This document shows positions 1-13,800 of a DNA stretch of 64,000 bases, piece by piece. The position numbers were made by a program, and so were the translations under genes. Position 1 is the first letter of the stretch. Each line of letters begins with the position of its first letter. Source of the DNA: Nemopilema nomurai. Lineage: Eukaryota; Cnidaria; Scyphozoa; Rhizostomeae; Rhizostomatidae. The stretch spans positions 91,798 to 155,797 of the forward strand of contig ML133385.1 of NCBI GenBank assembly GCA_003864495.1, written 5' to 3'. The notes under the pieces are model-generated. The model had not been told where the DNA came from. It saw nothing but the letters and a program-made list of their open reading frames with translations, and ran no database searches.

Positions 1-1825
1 TGTCACTCGCTCCATCCTCTGTTGTAAATGGTCTCACGTTTGTCTCATCCAGAGGGAAATCTCCAACATAATGCCGGCAGAGTCCTGAACCAGTTATAAC
101 CTTCCCCCGGCTGCATTTCTTATAATTTGAACCTACCTCATTACCAACTCAATACAATTTTTACAGCTGCTTTCATTGTTTAAAGTAAAAATTACTAATA
201 AATCTTTCTCAAATATGAAATTAACAGGCAAACTTTCCCCCGGCTCCCAGCCCTAGATCCGCCAACTTTTCTGGACTCTGTATACTGGGGTTTGATTAGA
301 ATTTTCCTTGTAATTGAATGCCGGCTTGCTTTCTTTCATGCATTTTAATCGTTTTTAGTGCGTTGTTTTTCCACATTTTAACCCAGTCGTACAGAAAGTT
401 GAAAGGCCGCCGAGAGAGTACAGTAGTTTCTCGCATATAAAAACACAGTTTTAAGAAACACAGACCCTAATTCGAAACACGGTCCTTTGCAAAACAGAAC
501 AAGGTATTAATCATTCTAAACTGGTCAAATGAAATGGAATTTTGAATGCAAACTAAGCAAAAAGCACTTTTCGGGAATATTTTCAGCGTTTCCTAATGAC
601 AAATACAAATTAGAATAGTATGTGGCACTTTATCACCGCCATTGAGCTTGTCTTTGAGTAGATGATCTGTAGCATAATATGGTTTTTGTATAAGAAACAT
701 CACCCTGATGTGTATCTGCGGGACACTACTGTATCACGGGAGAATCAATGCAAGCAAAGTCAAGGGCTTGCATTAATAGAAACTATTCCAGCTTAAAGTA
801 CCACTCTGTCGCAAAAATAGGTTATTTGGCAATGCTGGTAGCAATACAACCAACATGGCCACGCCAGGAACGAAGTATCCTTTTGAAAGCGAGGACGTTT
901 TAACAAAAACTACTAAAAAATTTCCCAGACTCAATCGAGCATGTGGTTTCCGGTGAAAAGCTTTTTATTTCGGCGATTCAGAAGCAGATGCTGCAGCACG
1001 TTATTAAGAAATTTTGACAAGCTATCTATTTGTCAGCCCTTTTAGGTTGTTTTGATATCTGTCACAGCTTCTCGTAAGTCAAACGGTGCTCTTTTTAGCT
1101 CCCTCTGCCATTAACCTTTCAGACAATACCAGATAAAGCCGCTTTTTCTAACATTTTCTCTCCATGCCGGTGCTAGCGAGGGTGTTAAAACGCCTAAATT
1201 CGCACTGATAGCTAATCTTATTTCAATTTTGAGCAGTTGCTTGACCTTCTATCGGTGGACATGACTCATTTGAACAATGTAGCAAAGATAAATTTCTACA
1301 ACAACGTTGTCCTTTTTCAAATTGTGGCTTTTGGTCCAGCTTTCATCACTATTAGCCCCTCCCATAAATGGCTGAATAAGCGCCTCAATTCGTCATATTT
1401 GGTACTTCTTTACGTCAACACGGCCTTCGCAGAGTTATACGCAGCAATTACCGCACGCGTGGTTTGCGGTCCTGTTGCGTGGCTTTCCCAAGGAATGGGA
1501 ATTGCGGTAGGCCAATTTTTCACGATATCAAAAATGAATACACCTTTTTGAAAAATGATATCTCTGTATCTCAGCGAACAATATGCTGAATTCTTCCAAT
1601 TGTCCGGCAGAAGACAGAAGTTCATTCCCGTTGACTTCTCGGCAGCCCATTTCTTATTCAATGGCAGTTTCCTGTAGGGTGTTTAGAACACGTATCTGAG
1701 ATTTCCGATTGCTTCTATTTTGAACACAAACGCCTACCATTTGTGCAAATCAACGGAGTGAGTATGTACGTTGGCGATTCAAAAGCCCATTCGACTTGGA
1801 TGTCGTGATCAACAAGGCCGGAGCT
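1..1825. other. Upstream region, no gene recognised
   Basis: No protein family or RNA gene was recognised here. Two ORFs of about 80-105 codons overlap on opposite strands near 1237-1661; neither has a recognisable domain or a splice partner. The first coding exon of the ANKFN1-like gene begins at or before 1826, so part of 1700-1825 may be 5' UTR or coding. Positions 262-280 resemble the terminal inverted repeat of the small element at 5231-5392. Confidence 0.4.
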
Positions 1826-4800
1826 ATGATTGAAAGCACGGCAAAAGAACAGCTTGGCCGGCGCGTCGGTCTTACGACGATTTGCGAGGAGCGAAGTGTC
1901 GATGCTTTCTCGTTATTCTCCCAAGTCAAAGTGTCTTTGTAAGTTGCTTGGATTCTAGTTTGTAGAATAACCTGAATCCCGCTTTTATTTATTCTTTGTG
2001 TGTCTGTTTTTGTTTTGGAAGGCCTTCTGTGAATTCGACTTCTCTTTGGTTCGGTTCGTTAGATTTGGCAACCGCGAACTGAGTCGGTCCTTCGACAGTG
2101 TGTTCTTAGCTTTGCAGTCGTGTGTGTGTTGACGCCAAACTGTGAAAGTATGCTGTCTAGCGACTAGCTAGAGTTGCAGTTCGTTTGGGGGCTCCATGTT
2201 CTGCTTGGGGAGCTGTTGTCCCTTTTAGGCTCTGCAAAACTTTTGGTTGCGCGAGTGGATCTTGTACGGAGCTACGAACTTCTTTTTGCTAGTTTTTGGC
2301 ACGATTTAAATCAACTGCAAATCATCCATTTGGGCTCCCAATTTATTCTTGTTTAACACTATTGAGTTCACAAAGTTTGAACTTTTCGAGATATTAAATT
2401 AACAGAACAATATCTTTAGTAGGGAAGTTCAAGGTTCTGTTGGTAAATCCTAGAAATTCAAGGAGATGAGAATGCCCTGAAAATTGATAACTTTGTCATT
2501 TTTTCTGTTAAACAGAGTAAATGGCGTAGGAAATCCGCATAAATGGTCTGTGATATTCACGTAATTTTCCTGCCATAAACAAAGTCTTCTGTCTGATTCC
2601 GTTTTACTTGCACCCTTATAAATAATCGCCCACTCATCTCCAGTCAAGCGTGCACATGCGCAGTTTTCCAGCTTCTGATACCGATAGAACACGGAAGAAC
2701 GCCTGAATAATGTCATGGCACTGGAGCACTGGAGCAATAAACTGCTGGGTTAACTTACTAGGGAAGATGGCACCGTTCACATTTTTACCAGGCAACTTGC
2801 AGAAATGAAAGGAATAAGTGGGAGGCAAGAGGCCTCCTTGTCTGTGAAAAAAACGGAACAGTAATTTGAGCATCTGTAGGCCTAGTCATTTTATAAATCT
2901 TAGATGTAGAGCAACGAATAAGTTACTTCAAGGGAAAGCATAATAAAAAACGAGATCACGAGCAATGCTGGTGAAACTTACATTGTGATGTTTTTAACAC
3001 TGTACGGGTCGAGGGAAACAAAGAGCGAATGCAATTTAAAAGGCGGAGCAAGAGTCTAGTTGGTTGGCTAGGGTGATGCACCGCTCGGTGCCTAAGCCCT
3101 GTTGAACTCACATCATTCCTATAGGTCTTTGAAGGGGACTGGTTACTAGAAACAGGCTAATGTTGTCCTGTTTGACGGCAGTCTATGATTTGGTTGTGGG
3201 CCGAACTGTGTAAATAGGCCTATGTCATATGGGTGAAATCTTGTGGCATTCTTATGGCAGATGCGAAATCAGTGGGTGCTACGGTATCTGTGCCATGGGT
3301 TAAGGCACAGCCTGGCTTGCCCGCTTAGGGCGGGTTTGCCTTGTGCCATACCATGCTAAGAACTGATACAAAGTTTAGCCGGAGAATTCCCGTCTAATTG
3401 CACATATGGCTTTATTTACATGCTAGCATCTGCCAACTCTCCACTCCGATTGGGTATACACGTTTTTTTAAGGAACCTACCCCAAGGCCTAGTTCCAAAA
3501 GTTCCGTATTCGAAGACCTCAAGTCATCAGATTTCAGTACCAAGAGTTCCTTAAAAGGTCCTTAATTTTCACTGCAAATTAATAAGCCTTAACACTTAAT
3601 AGAGGGAGGGGCGAGATAGACTATGCGAAAATTACTCAATAAAGCACTTGACACACGAATAGCAAACAATATATGCGAGTATTGGCTGCAAATGAATGGA
3701 ACGGGCTTTTTAGCTCTTGATGCTTGCAGTTTAAAAGATTTTCTAATCGAAAAGTTCCTTAGGGATTTCGTTTTTAGTAGTATAAGTTCTTTATATATTT
3801 CGGCCTACTTCATGTAGGTTTCTTATAAAGTGGTTCCTTATGAAAAAAGCGTGTAATCGTTGAAGCAGCGGAGAAAAACCAGTGCTTTTGTTTTAGTGTT
3901 ACCAAAGAAAACCTGTATCCTCGGGTAACCTTTTTGATGAATCTAAGTCAATACTCAATCACCAGTTACAAATCTTTCCAGTGTTCAAAGTCGATATATG
4001 GGACAGTCTCAAACGAACACAAAATACTCTGATTTCGTCTTCTCCAACATGACGCGTCTCATATTTTGGTAACAGACTCTGTCTTAAGGGCCTTTGGAAA
4101 TATGAAGCCGCTTCCATTCAGATTGGACAGTAGCTTGCCTTAGCCCTCTCTTTGATTTGCTTTGAACGACGATTCAAGATTCGATTTGTTCCATTGCAGT
4201 TTGCGCAGACGTGCCAACAGTTTGGACCACATCCCGTCTCCGTCCACAAGCCCCACCTCGTTTCGGAAGAACTTCCATTACAGCCCAGTGGAATCACCCA
4301 GGCCCTCCTTCAACCGGACCATCTCGTTGTCGCAGAGGTCACCGTTCCGCAAAAGAACTGCCTTTACAGAACCAGAGTCGACGCTGCTAGGTAAGCTTTC
4401 ACATAGGCCAACCTTCCTTCCAAGGGACCAATCACAACATTCACAACAGACTAGCCAGTGGCTGTTTGGGGGGAGGGGTGCATGGCCCCTGGCCACGCGC
4501 TTTTGGTAACCCAGAAAGGGCCCCGCACCTAAGAAAAATTGAAAAGGCACTACCTTGAGGCATAACAATTTTGACGGAAAAGAACTTGGAGAATAATCTT
4601 GGGTGACAAAAAACTTTCAAGCAAGGGCCCCGCAGATGATTTCGGCCCCGGGCCTCGAAAACCCTATAACCGCCATTGCGACTAGTTATTCGAGTTTATT
4701 GAAAAATCAGCAAAAAGTTTACCCTTAATAGTTTATAGCATAGCATATAGTTTTTTTCATCGGAAGCTGGGATTGAATTGTATGTCACCATTCTTTTATT

Positions 4801-7800
4801 TTTATAGCTACCATGGAGCGGTATAATGGATTAAAAACATTTGGGTTACAGTTAAAAAGACCCAATTGATCTAATGATAACTGATTCCAACAGAATACAG
4901 GTTTTGATTCTCATGCCAAAGGAATGAATAGGTCAACAAACATACATATTCGAATGTGAATTAATTTATCCAGCAGATGTAGTCTTCGCTTTGGTTTTCA
5001 ATCAAAGATGTTGTCCAACACTATGCGAGTGTACCAACAACGCATACATTAAACTGAAGTTACATTTTTCGCACTCTAACGCGCCAGTTTCATTTAATAA
5101 AGCGTGGGCGATGTTTGATGTATTTGAGCAAAAGCTGCGGACAGCAAAATTTATCAAATGTAGCCGACGTAGGTTACAGCTGCCCTATGCCATTAAGGAT
5201 GTTGGGTTAAGTAGTCTACCATGGGTTTGACCAGAGTCCAGAAAAGTTTTTAAACTTCCTCCAGAATAAACATTCTAGAAGGAAAACCTTCCTCGCAAAA
5301 CGATAGAAAGTGGACGTGGCCTAGTTGTGTCATAGAAGCTCCTATTGGTTTTCTAGGACCTTCCTCCGGCCGTAATGTTTTCCTGACTCTGGGTTTGACT
5401 ACTACAAGTCATTCAAAATTTTGTTACATTGTACAAATACTGCTAAATAGCTTTTTCTAAAGTTTTGTTCGATTTTTGCAAACTTTCAAGAATTGTTCCT
5501 TCTGTTTCTACGCGAATTCAAAAGGCTGAAGGCGTGCTTGGTAATTTTGGTCATTTGACCTTGTCAATCCCCATATATTTCGATCGCTTGTCCGAGTATC
5601 CTGTTGGTGATGGTAATCTTCGCTCTTGTTTTTGCACCAAGCACTTACTCGATTCCGAAATTTAACCCTCTAGTTTTTACATCAAAGGTCTTAAAGATCA
5701 AAGACCGCGGAGCTTCAAAAGACACAAAAATGCTATGGAGGGTGAGATACACTCGCTTGTTTATAGCATATATTCTTTTTTCATGTTCCGTTGATTTTTA
5801 CTTTTCATTTTTATTATTATTTCGTGCATTATTTGTGTTGTTTTGCCATCTCTGTTGTCTTAGTCTTATTCAGTATGTTTCCTTTATAACGGTGTACTGA
5901 ATGAGAAGGAATACAATACGCTGCCCCAACACCACCAACCAACCCCCACCCCCCCACACACGGCACTGCATTATAAGTTGTCATTTCATTTTCGCTAAGC
6001 GTGATTTTCTTATCCCTTTTCGCGTTTTCTTTGTTTACTCAAATATCAGTTTCTTTCTTCGATATATTGTATGATGTTTTAAATGCAGCATCAGCATAGT
6101 TTTAAATGACTCGAGTCACTGTCACATTTTTGCTTATGTTTGTTAGTTGCACCAATGCTCCATTGTAACCTTATTCTTTGATGATCGAAGTCGAAATGAA
6201 GTAGAATTCAGCCCCGCACTGCAAGTCCACCAAAGATGGCGATTAGATGATTTATTTTAGGCATTAAATGTTGGTGAGACAAGGACATGACAACGTACAT
6301 GACCTGGAACATCTGCCTCAAGACATTTCGTTTGTGTAAATAGGAACCTTTGCAATCCACCGATCACAGAATTGCTATAGATGGAATCCCTTTCATCGCA
6401 GCTTGTCGCAAAGGCGGCTAACCACTCGCAAAGAACTACACAATACGATTTTTCTTGTCTCATAGCATTAAATAACTTTCAATTTTCGGAGTCGGGCCAC
6501 AAACGTTTTTCGCAAGATTATATCCTGATAAATACTGACCCCGTGACGTTTCCCTGTGAAGTTTCTTGTCAGATCCAGATAAACGTGGGAATAATTTTGT
6601 GCAAAGATAGGCAAGAATTTTTTCAAGGTTTTTTCGTTTTGCGTTAACACTTTGAAGTTTCATTTGCATCTGTGTATAATCCTGCTCTTAAGTTTAAGAA
6701 CATCGATCTAAAGAGGAGCGCTAGAGCTAGTGGATACCTTACCTTTTGTACTTCAAGATACCTTTTGTAGCCGAAGAAAACGTTGTATAGTCAAGAATAT
6801 CAGACAAAGTCTTCAAAGTCAGCGAAAGATGTTAGAGAGCTGGAGTTATCTTAAATTATTTTAGCGGAGGTCTTTGACTATCTAGATGTTACATATCTAG
6901 CCATTTTATGGCTGCCCTTGAGAACAAAGGTCTTTACGTTTGACTCATTTCGCAGTTGTATACAGAGAATCGAAATTTGGCAGGTCCGTTGTTGTTCAAA
7001 CCTTTTCGTAGTTTTACTGTCTTTAAAACGATCTTTAAGTCTACATGCTTGTGTCAGCAGTAGCCCTTAATAAAACTCAGCGGCGGCGACGACAACAACA
7101 ACAACAACAACAACAACATATAAAATGTTTTACATCAACAACAACAACAGCAACAACAACAACATTAAAAGTTACGTTTATTTTTAAGCCCTGTTTGATG
7201 CGATCGAAAGGCAAGACACGGAAGAGGTGAGGAAAATCATGCAGCAACCAGACGTAAAGATCAACGAGTACGTATCCTGGCCTATTCGTTTCATTTGACT
7301 GCCATCACAGATTAGGGAAAGGGCAGAAGGGACACTCGCGTCGGCACCCTTTGCAGTTTTGTTTCTGTAGTCTGACATAATTAACCTCCATTTCGAACTG
7401 ATATAACAGTAAGAGTTACAAAGAATTAGCCTGGCTAACCTCGTTTTCGAGCTGGCCTGTATACAAAACGTTTCTTAATATCAAAAACGTAAAGTGTCCC
7501 CTCTGTCTATCCTTATTCAGTACTTCAACGTAGAAATCGCCTTAGTTGATCTTACATAATCAATCCAGCCGGACCATTAGCTTACTTCCAATCATTCTGG
7601 ACAGGCCATCGACTCTCTCCCCCTGCAATTCTTCATGGCGCATGATTACTGCAGTTTCTCTTAACACAATTTCGTTTTGCAACCTCTCTTAGCTTGAATT
7701 CGGATGATTTCACGCCACTTGACGTTGCCCTGCTAAGAGGAGATCTAGACACAGCCAAGCTCTTGCTTCATTTTGGTGCCACTGAAAACCCAGCATGTAA

Positions 7801-10800
7801 GTGCGCAAACCTTGCGAAGTGTTTGCTTCAAAGGAAACAGTAATTTATATTCAGTCATATTGTGTCTGATTTGATAGAGTTTTGAGGCCTAAAGACCCGA
7901 GAAATCTTTGCATTTATGTAACACCGTCGCTATAACACTGCAGAGCCACAGTTTTTTTTACATTTTTACAAGATTTTTACAATTGAAATCGTATTGTTAA
8001 TTAGTTTCAAAAGTTCCGAAGGTTTTCAATGTTGCATGCAAATTTTTGATAATGGATATTTTCACCTAGAGTTTTGGTCAAAAAGTCTAGCTCTAGAAAT
8101 TTGATGAAGTGATTTAGATATAGTAGTAGACTAAATTTTCTTTGCCAGCAATCTTTGAACTTTCAAGTAAAAATCATGTATATCGGCATTTGATTGCAAC
8201 CACATACATTGATTTTTAAAGTGCAGCATTTGTGAAGGTTCAGGCAATTTTTATAAAAGTTTTATGTTAGATTTGAATATATTTTTGACTGCATATGATC
8301 TATACAATTTATGTCTTAGATTTGATAAAGTTGATTGATCATAACTATTTACTTATCACAGTTGTAAACGCTGAGATAAGAGCTGAGAAATTGGAGGCCT
8401 TGATAACGCATGCTGACAGGAAGGTCAACGATTTCACGGCTAGCATCGTGAATTGCACTGCCGATATCAAGGTTTCTATAAAGCATTAACTCGTGATATT
8501 TAAGTTTTGTGTAAAGTCGTTTTTCTAAGTCTGATGTCTTGAGAATGTCAGTTTCAAAATATTTAATTTGAGGTGATGGATATCGTTTTGATAGGAAATT
8601 TTTTAGATAGGAAACATTTCTCAAGCGAAAGTTTTTATTTACTGTATTGTTTAGTAATGTCTCTCATTTTTGTTATTTAATGTCAGTCATTAGTCATTTT
8701 TGTCAGATCTTGTGATTTTTGTCAGATCTTGTCAATTTTGTCAGATCTTGTCATTTTTGTCAGATCTTGTCATTTTCGGCCTGGGTCAGGTGTAACGACC
8801 AATTGAATCGTTTTAGGAAAGCGAAAGGCAATTGCGAGAATGGGAGTGGAGGCTTTACACACTGCGGCTTATGCACAATACACTAATCAACACGGGTAAG
8901 GCGTTTGTATTTCAAGATACACTGATGATTATATCTGTCATTTATATTTTATGTACATAATATACGTATATACGTATTCTACGTGTTTACGCTTCCAAGT
9001 TCTGGGACTGAGGCTCGTTGATGCATTACTTGCATTTTTGGCTGAAGCCAAAGACCCGTGCTGTACAGTTGTAATCATCTGCTAAGCAATTCACTCCATC
9101 TGCCCGCAGACCCTCCATGCCAAGGACCAGTCGTGTCAGCGGCTCCGTTGTCTGACCAATCAGTGATCGTCATTATAACTCCCGGCAAGCATAGCAGGAA
9201 GGACCTGATTACCAAATACAAAAGTAAGTGTCTAGCTTTTTGTGAAACATGCTGCGTTGTTCTTCCCACTATTCATTCTTTTGCTTAGTTGCAGGGGTCA
9301 AATATGCCACATCGTTGTAGCTATTATCGGTTGATATTAAAATGCCGCCTCTAGACGTTTGTTTGAAGAATTAGCTGGTAGTCATTAGCAACCCTTGGGA
9401 GAAGGTTTAGGCCGGAATAACGCAACGCGTGGGCACGTCGTGGGTTGCCTGGTGTGGCCCACGTTTAGACCAACGCTGTTTGAAATCACTTTTTCCATCA
9501 TGTATTTATCTCAGTTGCAGAGAAGTTCTCATTATCACGCGTACAACGAAAGCGCGCGCATTTGCTGACGCCATAAACCTGTGTCCATACCTTTATCACG
9601 TGTCCAGGCCTTATTGCAAATTACGCCAGATTTGTTTGAAAATTTAAAATTTCTACCGCTCACATTCCAAAAAAACCGGGAAGAGGGCAGATGACAAACA
9701 CGGCAGGCGCAGCTTCATAACTCAACATATTGAGATGTTCTTTTTGGGTTTGATATATTCTGAAAAAGTCACATGGCGAAAGGAGGAAATATTTCCAGGC
9801 ACTACAACACGAAGTATTCCTTCTAGATAAAACTGAAGCATTCCCCCAAACTCAAGCCCCTCAGCATTTTGATTTTTTAGCATTAAAAGTCAATGTAGTC
9901 TTCTTTTTCAATTTATTGGTCTTCTTTAGAGCCTTTAAATATTTATAAAAATATTTTATGTTGTTTTCGATGTTAATTTTTTAGTATTCTTTGGCAATTT
10001 TCATCTTCACAACAAGTGTTTTATAGAATGGCCTCCGTCCATGACCTAAATTTAAAAATGGCCCTCCTACATAAAAGGCTAGACAGCTTTGTATAGGCCT
10101 TTGCGGCATACATGAAAAACTATTAATTTTCTGTTGCGAAACACTTATAATAGATGCCACCCACGAGGTATTACCACGGTAATGCCTTCAATTTACGAAT
10201 AGTTGAAGCAGCGCAATTTGCGTCTACTCCCACCTCTCTTGAGTAGTGCACTGAGAGCAGCTGAGAGAATTCACATACCTTGGCCAAATTGCTTCCTACG
10301 TTGCTGGAGATTCCGGATAGCGTCTACTAATTGCCATGATTATTGTTTCGAATGGAGTGCTAAATTGCTTTTTAAAAAGCTTTGTCTGCAACCAGAAAGC
10401 CTACTTGTACAGTGGGTATACTTGCCTTTTCGAATAGCTTATGCATTTTATTTGTCATATGCAGTTGAATGGAGTTTTGACGCTGATTTCTGTGAACTCC
10501 AAGGAGAGAGGCTAGTCATGGATGCACGCAGCCTGCAGTACACGATTGATGGATTAGAAAAGGTTATCCTCTTCACTTTTTAATTATTTATGCCTAGAAT
10601 TACAGTGCATGTCTCCTGTGTAATGGATACTTCGGTAGGCGATTTTCGCAGAAGACTGAGTAGGCCCATCTTGTACGTAATCCAGTTGCGGTAGCTATAC
10701 TCAGTGTGCTTACAGGGCTATATCTGTTTTGTATTTCAGGGCAAAAAGTGTTATCTGCGTGTAAGAGTTGGCAATATAAAAGGTTTCGGTTCACCGGTTA

Positions 10801-13800
10801 TTCCAGATCCGTCTTACGTCATACCGTCCTGTAAGTAACCTAATGAGTGGACTTTTACAATGTTTATGTTTTGAACGTGTATTAAAATCTACCGGGGGCG
10901 ATGGGGTGTTATTCTTCTCCAATGAAATGAGTCTGCTAAGGGGAATATGGGCCTGCTAAAAGAAAATGGGTGCACTGAGAGGATGTTGGTATTCCACGGT
11001 AGGCATATGATCGGTATTTATTGCCTGTTAGAAATGGATGCTGGTAATTTCAAAGAAGCGGGTGAGCCTTAATTGTCAAGACAACGTTCTAGACATCATA
11101 TGGGGTAAAAGAAAACTTGTCTGAGAAAAAAATAAAAAGGAATATTTATCAGAATCAGAAAGGGATCATTTTGACCATTATCTCACCCATGTTACCACAG
11201 TAAATTTGTAGTTTGGAAGTAATTATAATTCGCGAGAAAGTCTCCTTCCTACTGCGATTGTGCTGTTTATTCTATAAAGTTTCAGGTTTTTTTTGTTCTC
11301 TGAGTTGCAGTTTTATTTGCCCATAGCTTGGCGTGAAATCAATGGCAAGAAGGCGAGGTATGCTGGCTGTAAAGAAAAGCTTGAAGATCTTCTTGAAAAA
11401 ATAATGGCGTACAAGGGGACGCTATCTGAAACACAAGGCACAGGTGCTTTATACTTGATGATCAACCAATCCTATCCAACCAAGTGGCGCAGTCTTTTAA
11501 GAGCACTGTCTTTTTCGAACTCTGTTAATCACGCTTCAATTTTTAATACTACGTGGAGGTCGAGCACTTTCTAAGTGCGTTTGTATTTGAAAGATTTCTC
11601 TGTAGCTAGTTATGGATAATGCACTGGTTATAGAAAGCTAAAGCTCGTCAAATTGTTCGTAACAGCAAGTCAGGGCTCACGACCTATATTTGGAGGGTTT
11701 CCACGTGTGTGTATAGTGGAAAAGCAAAAAATGTGAACAATGTAGAAATTACGGATTGAGGTTCTTTTCGATGCAAAACATAGAGTTCAATCTCTAGAGT
11801 TTGAGGCCTAAGTTTAGGGAAAATCGTTAATGCGACCACGTAGCATCATAGAAGCTCTTTTATTATCACATGAGCTTATAAGTCAACTATAGTCAAATAT
11901 GCAGACGGACGAGAGTGCCAACTTTCGAGTATTCTTTGAATATTTGTATCATTAATTTTTCTTCTTTCCCTTCAACTTTTCACGTTATTTATTTTCTTCT
12001 ATTTTACCAATCTTTTGTGTGATCTTTAGCTATTCGTGTCATTTATCAATCATTCATCTTTCCTATTTTTCGAATGCTTTTTAACCATTCGTGTTATTAA
12101 TTTTTCTTTTATGTTTAAGTGCTTTGTAACTATTCGTGTTATTAATTTTTCTTTGATTTTTCTCAGATTCTGTCAATAAAAATGGCACGTCTCCAATATC
12201 CTCGTCCAAAGAATCACCAAAATTTGGGAGAAAGGGTTCCGTATTCAGAACCGTATCAAAATATACAAATTTGGTGTTTCATTCTGCCCCAAAGCTACTA
12301 AAAAGGTTAAAATGGTAAGTTGAACTCAAAAGCGCCAGATTAGAACCTATGCTCCTGGTGGTTCCCGATCCCTCTCGTTGTTATTTCGAAGCCTGATGGT
12401 TTTTCGAACATCTAACCGTCATAACCGTACGTTTAAACTAATTTTAAGACTCTATGAAATGTGCGAGTCTCCAATTTTTATGCACCCCGTATGTCAATAG
12501 GTTAACGGCCCCCTGTGATGTGAGGGCGTTTGCACAAACGAAAGAAGTCACCTATATTTTATATTCCAGGCTGGCGTATTAACTAAATAATTTACAGTGA
12601 CTGATGTATCTTAGCTCATTTCTTTCAAGAATAGTTTTCTGGTAGTAATATGTCTGTCGCACTTCCGCTTAATATTTTGGGGGTAACGATACTTTTCATA
12701 TAAATTTCAACTTTGTAAGCCTTCAGAGACCCCACTTTGCATATAGCGCGGGATGGCTATACTGTGGTGTCTTTTTAGCCAGTATGCACCTATCAGGAGT
12801 TAGACTCCTATCTGGGGGTGTGCCCCTAGCCCCCATCAGCAGGCGTGCCTCTATCAGGAGGTGTGCCCATTGCAGAAGTTGTACCCCTATCAGCTGGTTT
12901 CCCCCTATCGGAAGGTGTGCACCTATCAGGAGGTGTGCGTTTAACAGTAGGTGTGCCCCTATATAAAGGTGCGCCCCTATCAGCTGGTTTTCCTCTATCG
13001 GGAGGTGTGCTCCTATCAGGAGGTGTGCTTCTATCAGTGGGTGTGCCCCTATAAGAAGATATGCCCCTATCAGGTAGAGTGCCCATATCTCGATCTTGGC
13101 TATCAAAGACCACACGAGTGTTCGCATGAGAACTAAAAGTGGCTGTAGTTCCAGTCAGATTGATCTTCCTCCTGTAAGCATTCTTTTAGATAACTCTTTG
13201 TGTGAATATAGGTGAATATGTATCTTTCTCTTTAAGCCGTGGCATTTACCTGGCCTCGTTGCTGTACAATGAAGATGACGACCGTGTGCTGGTCACTATG
13301 GACGACAACATTCCTGTCGTCGAGGTCGATGACAATTACTCCAAGTCTTTTACTCAAGAGTTTTATTGGCTGGCTAAGGTACGATGACAGGTCTATGTCA
13401 TAGTCGTAGAGCCTCAATCCATGCTTTCCTTGTACATCTATAGATTTCTGATGCACTGAAAAGACAAATTGATAGAAAGGTCACTTGATGAACAAACAAA
13501 GATTATTATTTCACAATAGCTAGACATAGTGGAACCACTTTTTGTATACTTAAGTACTTTTTCGTCCGAGTATGCAAACGTCCGAAAATGACCAAAAACT
13601 ATAAGAGATAATAAATAACCAGTTGCGAATGGAGAAATACTAGAGGGTGATAAGAGGAGCGTATGACTGGTTTTAATAGACCAATCAGCGTTACTTAACA
13701 CCTAACTTTAAGAAGTTCAAAGACTCCACTTTATACTTCACACCTTACCTCATTTCACATCGAAAGCGTTGCGCGGCGCGTCACCAGGCGTAATCAAGCG

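Noticed and set aside
1410..1661. 83-codon minus-strand ORF and its 104-codon plus-strand partner at 1237-1551
   Set aside because: They overlap each other, show no domain I recognise, and have no convincing splice partners. Possibly repeat-derived, but unsupported.
4152..4568. Competing ORFs around ANKFN1 exon 2
   Set aside because: Only the frame with RRRANSLDH joins in phase to exons 1 and 3; the others are shadows.
7045..7230. Poly-Gln ORF (QQQQQQQQ)
   Set aside because: It comes from the CAA microsatellite. The true exon 3 (7189-7267) is in another frame and phase-matched to its neighbours.
12723..13127. Antisense ORF of LIGAHLLIGAHL-type repeats
   Set aside because: It is a direct translation of the 18-bp minisatellite; other frames on both strands are also open, and there is no start context, splice partner or domain.
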